DNA of 64,000 bases from Pseudisothecium myosuroides (lineage: Eukaryota; Streptophyta; Bryopsida; Hypnales; Lembophyllaceae): NCBI GenBank assembly GCA_951799445.1, contig OX637289.1, positions 30,566,245 to 30,630,244 on the forward strand, written 5' to 3'. The translations under genes and the position numbers were made by a program. The notes under the pieces are model-generated. The model searched no databases. It saw nothing but the letters and a program-made list of their open reading frames with translations, and had not been told where the DNA came from. Positions 59,497-64,000 of this stretch are shown piece by piece; positions within the stretch are counted from its first letter, which is position 1, and the number at the start of each line of letters is the position of its first letter.

Positions 59497-59781
59497 GCTG
59501 ACCAAGAGCGCCACGGCGGGTGCTTCAATTTGGTAGCCATAGCCATGTGACCTCACATTCTTCGTGGAGTGAGTGAATTCCTTGTGTAGCGATGGTGATG
59601 GAATTAGCATGGCGATGTCCGACCTCCATGCTCACTTTCACGCCGCCGCAATGCAACTCTCTTGCATCCCGTAAAGCTTTCCCCTGTTTCCTCTTGGCAA
59701 CGACATACCAAGGATTCTCACAACGGCGTTTCTCTACCACAAGGTCAGCCACACTTTTCTCAAAACCCTAACCCCTAAAGT

Positions 59782-60210
59782 ACCAAGATGTCCAATGCTA
59801 ACCTGAAGTTTTTGGGTCTTTTGATCAGTCAGTTTCGTTTAACACATGCAATGTTCTACACTGATGTAAAATTAGTCTCCATCCGAATTCTACTCCGTGT
59901 CGATCCAATTGTATTGATTTCCTCGGGGCTAATTGGATTCGGGTTTCCTTGTTGAATTCTTAGACGAATTGAGTGGCGTCGAAGAGTATTGACAGGCACC
60001 TTGGCACCCCTGAACCAAGATGTCCAATGCTAACCTAAATTTTCCGGGCGTTTCTTTTGATCATCCAGTTTCCTTCAACAAATGCAGTGTGCTTCACTGA
60101 TACAAAATTTGTGTCCACCCGAATTCTTCTCGATGTTGTCACAATTCTATTGGTGTTTTCAGGGCTAATTGGATTAGAGTTTCCTTGTAGAATTGCTAGG
60201 GGAATTGGGT
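59782..60210. repeat. Tandem duplication at the Ycf20 5' end, period about 236 bp
   Basis: Copies about 59782-59970 and 60016-60210. Both begin CCAAGATGTCCAATGCTAACC and contain GGGCTAATTGGATT and TTTCCTTGT. In the gene-proximal copy GGGCTAATTGG follows TTTTCAG, an acceptor-like site; in the distal copy this is CCTCGG and the frame meets a stop soon after. The distal copy is therefore a decayed duplicate of the start of the Ycf20 exon. Confidence 0.8.
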
Positions 60211-60218
60211 GGCGCCGC

Positions 60219-60620
60219 ATGGTATTGAGTCCGAATGGGAGCCCGGAACTCGACGGTGCGTCGTCAGGGGGTTTGGGAAGCACGCGGCTGGGGCGCTTGA
60301 TAGCCGTGCGACGACGGGAGCTTCTGCAGCGATGGAACAACACGCGGCGCCGCTTCCCGAGCAAGATTTTCGCGCTGCTGCTGGGATTCTTCTTCGCCAA
60401 CGCGCTGGCCACCATTTTGGGGCAGACGGGCGACTGGGACGTGATAGCCGCCGGGATTCTTGTGGCCATTATCGAGGGTATTGGCCATTTCATGTACAAT
60501 AGCCGCTTGTTGCCTGCGTTTCTGGGAAAGAGGGGGAAGAGTATTATGGAGTTGGTGAATTACTGGAAGATAGGGTTTACGTTCGCTCTCTTTGTGGATG
60601 CGTTCAAGGTGGGGAGCTGA
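60219..60620 (+). CDS. Ycf20 family protein (DUF565), nuclear-encoded plastid type
   Basis: Ycf20 homologue, a small thylakoid/plastid membrane protein; plant relatives have been linked to photoprotection. The core is diagnostic: [39 protein letters not shown] and [20 protein letters not shown]. At least two membrane segments. From the ATG at 60219 the product is 133 aa with a short basic N-terminus ([16 protein letters not shown]), shorter than land-plant relatives, which carry a transit peptide. The frame is open upstream and TTTTCAG|GG at about 60156-60163 could be an acceptor joining an upstream exon with the transit peptide, so this start may be internal. Convergent with the NUDT9 gene. 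Confidence 0.88.
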   Translation: MVLSPNGSPELDGASSGGLGSTRLGRLIAVRRRELLQRWNNTRRRFPSKIFALLLGFFFANALATILGQTGDWDVIAAGILVAIIEGIGHFMYNSRLLPAFLGKRGKSIMELVNYWKIGFTFALFVDAFKVGS

Positions 60621-61336
60621 AGGGAGCTGCAGACCTCGTCGACTCTAAAACCCTAAACCCTAATCTCACATACTTCTCGGCACATGCAGTTTCAATTCTA
60701 GCATTGGAGACGTGCATTGACGTCTTGTTGCTGTGTACTGTCTGTACATTCACAATGATCGTAATAGCCATGTTCTCACCGTTTTTTTGGAGCTCACTTA
60801 CAATTGAAAGAGTCCTCAGTTGACAGACTATAAGGTTAGTATGCATGCGAGTTCACTTTTCAGTGAATGCGGGGTATGCAGTTTGGGATTCCGGTGCAGA
60901 ACAAGTGCCAAGAACAATGTGATAACATATGCACAGTGAAAAATAGAAGAAGCTGAGCGTGTGTTTGCAAGATCCTAGTTTGGCGATTATGCTTAAGTGG
61001 TTGACTGGAGTTCCGGAGATTCACACTGGCACTTGAGAGATTGATTGCCATTTCGAAGAATTCAAGATCATTTTTCAGAATTCAAGCTGTTTTCAGTGCA
61101 AACAGATGAGGTGTAGACTTTGTACATTTATTCATTTGTACAGAAATTGTCTGCCGGTCAGTTTCCCAGATATATGTGGCTCTGCCTTCAAAATCCGGTG
61201 CGCGTCATGAGCATACGGTAGTAACGAGTGTACTGGAAGTAATAAAACCGGAAAATTTTGCCTCCAGTTCGTCCCAAGTGGTCTGATTTTCAATTTGAAC
61301 TGTAGCACTTATCACTGGGGCTTATCTCATTTGCCA
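60621..61336. other. Convergent intergenic region
   Basis: Holds the 3' flanks of Ycf20 (plus) and NUDT9 (minus). Telomere-like AAACCCTAAACCC at about 60649. No further gene. Confidence 0.45.
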
Positions 61337-63979
61337 TCAGTGTAGGATCTTCCTTGCCAGATCATACAAAGCGGCACCTCCGTGATGGCAACCGGGCATC
61401 TTCTTTGCCACTTGAAGCAATTCAACCTGGTAAAGAAATGCACACAGAGCTTCAAAAAAATAGTTGGAAACAGAGACCCATTCCATTCTGTAAGAAACAG
61501 GAATAATAATCCTTTCTTATATACCGACCCTGTTACCAACAACTCATCTACTAACGGATCGTTGGACTCATTGGCAAGTGGTGTAAACATGACTTGGTTA
61601 AATGTCTATGGCCACTCATCTTTGAATGGAAATGAGGAGGCTACTACTTTTCGATGAGCATCTACCACCTTTCACTAGTAAAATATTTAAAGTAACGCAA
61701 ACATTGTCCTCTACCTTGATTCCAAGTCCAGTTAAAGAGAACAAAGAAAGATGACAAAATGACTACTATACCTGAGGCACCAGAAGAAGCTGGGACGATT
61801 CAAACCGATCTGCTGCACGTTGATAATATTCCAGCACTTGGGAAGACGAGAGTGCACATTTGATGAAGAAAAATGCAGTTGGCCTCACGTTTACTACACG
61901 ACGAGAGATGCCAATGAAGAGAGGCTCGTTCTGCATCAGGAACATGTTCAAAATCATGAAAAGTTTCACAATGAAAAGCGTCTTTTCAACAACATTCTAT
62001 GATCCATATCTTTCCTCCTTTATTTCTTCTGTGACACCTCACCAAAGGATGAAAATTATATAAATTATAGTAGCCACTAACCCCTCGCTAGGCAATGAGA
62101 CCAGCTAGAACTGGTTAATAAGGTTATCATACTCGTTTCATATTATTTAACCCAAAGGGACTATGTTTTCTATTTAGTCTGAAGAGGTCAAGCTTGAGAG
62201 AACAACCGCTGTCAAAAGAAAAACAACTTGCTACTTTAAGGACCTACAGATCACAGTCCGGAGACTAATTCATGGAACAAAAAGCATATTCAATTAATCG
62301 AGTCAAAATGCATAAAGTCCTAAACAAACCAAAATCAAAAACAGTCTTTACGTAGCTTCTTGTGATCACAAGGAAATGGTCTTTACCAGAAAAGACGCAG
62401 GTATGCCAGTCTCCTCCACAACTTCACGAGTGATGCCCTCAAACATTTCTTTTGCAATTTTTGTTTCTAACGCCTTTTTCTCGGAATCTGAATTTCTTTG
62501 ATGATGACCCTTGATGCCTATTTCCTCAGGCTGCACAAAGTAATTAATCTCCACTCATTATTTTCCATCAAAAGGACGGAGGCGATCAATCTTCCGCTTA
62601 CATTTGAGGATGCCTTTTTGCTGTGGCCGTCGTGACCAATTTTACTATATAAATTTCCTACCATACAAGGTTTAATGCACGAGCACTTCCAACCAACATC
62701 ATTGCCGGTGTCTGACATGGGCCAAGCTGGTATGGAACAAAGTAAAAAATACCACAAGAACAACATATTGAGACAAAGCACAAGAGCTCTTTATTATAAA
62801 GAAATTACATTCTGAAAGACTTGTGAGTTAGCTGCAAACCTCAGAGTGGCCACCTGGGAAAACCAAGGTGTGTGGAAACTCCCCAACATTGGAGCCACGT
62901 TGCAGGACAACAATTTTGTTATCAGCCGTCTTCACAACGGCTCCATTTCCGAGCGGGCTAGCAGTGTGTCTGCATTTCACCGCATCCTCTACAAATTTTC
63001 TCCCATTTGACATTTAAGACATGAGAATCACACTTACATATTTCCACCTTCAACTCAGCAAAGCTAGTCAGTCTTCGAACACATCTAGAATTGTTGGTAA
63101 TTGAGAAGCTACTATTTGAACTAGGAAACTGGTTAAGGACTGGGAGCCCTGAGATAGGTATCAGAGATAACCATCTCCTCTAGACAAATCAAGGTTGCCA
63201 TATCTTGGGAGATTTACCGCTCTCTGAGAGTGAGTGACGTACATGGATAATGACTCCAGACCCTCCTCTTTGCCAATTGCAATGCGGCACATAGAAATGA
63301 AAGAGGGTTATGATTCTCTTACCTACATCAGGTGCCAAAAATCGCTCCCAGTCCGGGCACAAATTAGTTCCCATAAAAGTTCTACAAGAAGGATCCAACA
63401 AAATGCTGCCATCAGCAACAACATCAGCCTAAAATCCCAAAATCAATATGCAGCAGAGTGTTTAATCAGTAGACACTTTCTGAGTTGGTAATCAGGAGAA
63501 TCACACCCCTAGCTCATCTCATTCACAAGTGCCTAGAGGCATAACATACTTCAGAGGTCCATTGTGGCACTCGAGAATTAAAATCCATCATTCTAATCCT
63601 ATCAAATATTCATATAAAGTTTGTATGCTATTTTGTCATTAACAAAATTGTAAACAGGCCAATAAGAGATCTATGGGAGTAGGAGAACTCTTAATAAAAT
63701 TAAACATTATAATGTCGGCCAATCTTGGGTCAGTTATGTCAGAATGTGTTACTGATTCTGATTCTCAGAATCTAGGCTACAGGCTTACAGTTCTATGCAG
63801 CGATATGTTTCTTACAGGACAAAAGAATGTCACTACACTAACAATAAGAAGAGAATCTATAATTAGCATATAAGTGATAAATCTTCCAATCTAGGGACTG
63901 ACTGTTCCTCATGCTTACTTGTAGTCAGTGAGGCCTAGATGAAGACAAGCACTCGTAGCCCACTTCATCTCTTCGCTGC
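61337..63979 (-). CDS. NUDT9: Nudix hydrolase 9 (NUDT9-like), N-terminus outside window
   Basis: Nudix-family hydrolase, orthologous in appearance to plant nudix hydrolase 9. Exons seen on the minus strand: 63919-63979, 63323-63381, 62840-62988, 62387-62530, 61772-61930, 61337-61426, giving the last 219 residues. Conserved blocks: CLHLGLTDYK, TFMGTNLCPDWERFL, HTASPLGNGAVVKTADNKIV, GEFPHTLVFPGGHSE, REVVEETGIPASFL (Nudix core), FIGISRRVVNVRPTAFFFIK and KKMPGCHHGGAALYDL. As in the plant family, the FPGGH part and the REVVEETG core are separated by an insertion, and the intron at GHSE|PEEIG falls there. Roughly the first 90 residues lie beyond 64000. The boundary near 63323 may be off by one base. 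Confidence 0.92.
61525..61670. repeat. Dispersed repeat in NUDT9 intron (partner 10331-10470)
   Basis: Ordered matches to the SMP/C2 intron segment: ACATGACTTGGTTAAATG, TATGGCCACT, TTTGAATGGAAATG. Both lie in introns of minus-strand genes, in the same orientation relative to the plus strand. Confidence 0.55.
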
Positions 63980-64000
63980 CTGTAAGAATTGTATAACCCC

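Larger units (their letters stand above)
58849..60218. other. Divergent intergenic region with two tandem duplications
   Basis: Separates the minus-strand gene at 57212-58848 from Ycf20 on the plus strand. Likely holds both promoters and perhaps a Ycf20 5' exon. GGGCAGACCCAA near 59128 could be site II-like. Confidence 0.45.

Noticed and set aside
59766..59790. Possible eighth TTAA element (CTAACCCCTAAAG)
   Set aside because: No TTAA flank and no matching right end; more likely a telomere-like CCCTAA string at the edge of the Ycf20 tandem duplication.
60057..60218. Extended Ycf20 N-terminus ([11 protein letters not shown]...) read as coding
   Set aside because: It begins at a TTG, not ATG, and is part of a duplicated, non-conserved segment; a spliced upstream exon is more likely.
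60649..60661. Telomere repeat
   Set aside because: Only a short AAACCCTAAACCC string; common as a telo-box in plant promoters and introns.
62518..62781. 87-codon minus-strand frame in NUDT9
   Set aside because: Intronic; the conserved protein joins GHSE at 62840 directly to PEEIG at 62530.
63382..63428. Longer NUDT9 exon starting at 63428 (ADVVADGSILLDPSC)
   Set aside because: The frame would not join the upstream exon ending TGACTACAA; the acceptor at 63382 gives DYK-TFMGTNL, matching the family.

Overview
The window looks like nuclear DNA of a land plant. It carries intron-rich genes with GT/AG junctions whose products belong to plant families: a plant-type SMP/C2 protein, 20S proteasome subunit PBD, a protodermal-factor-1-like protein, a nuclear Ycf20, and Nudix hydrolase 9. 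Between them lie long AT-rich stretches full of small transposons. The lineage cannot be fixed from sequence alone; a bryophyte or another non-flowering plant is my guess (inference). No bacterial, organellar, rRNA or CRISPR feature was seen.

Genes, left to right: (1) a mitochondrial carrier (SLC25) gene, minus, 496-3631, 5 exons, 308 aa; (2) an ER-anchored SMP + C2 lipid-transfer-type protein of the plant NTMC2T6 group, minus, 5501-11473, 12 exons, 800 aa; (3) 13-35 kb, no host gene, but a 5'-truncated LINE (17132-18684) and most of the transposon load; (4) proteasome subunit beta type-2 (PBD), minus, 35481-37306, 4 exons, 215 aa; (5) a PDF1-like secreted proline-rich protein, minus, 42096-43688, 3 exons, 227 aa; (6) 44-57 kb, repeats only, including a solo LTR (53651-54845); (7) an unrecognised, possibly plastid-targeted gene, minus, about 57212-58848; (8) a Ycf20 (DUF565) gene, plus, 60219-60620, probably with an unseen 5' exon; (9) the 3' part of a NUDT9 gene, minus, 61337-63979, running off the right edge. 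Exon phases were checked and total lengths are divisible by three for the carrier, SMP/C2, PBD and PDF1-like genes.

The most unusual content is a set of at least seven non-autonomous transposons flanked by TTAA, with termini of the form CCC...GGG. TTAA target duplication with such ends is the hallmark of the piggyBac superfamily. They form three families (about 225 bp, about 925 bp, about 980 bp). One is nested inside another, two sit back to back sharing a single TTAA, and one interrupts a different MITE so that the empty site can be read. No transposase is in the window.

A second abundant group (ends AGGTAGG...CCTACCT, TA duplication) is equally well proven by a nested insertion at 21006. 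Emigrant/Lemi-like, Stowaway-like and Tourist-like MITEs, two long fold-backs and several unnamed inverted-repeat elements fill the rest.

A second theme is short local tandem duplication (about 120-240 bp) at the 5' ends of genes: carrier intron 1, SMP intron 1, PBD intron 1 (a decayed copy of exon 2), and two between the divergent genes at 58.8 and 60.2 kb (one a decayed copy of the Ycf20 exon start).
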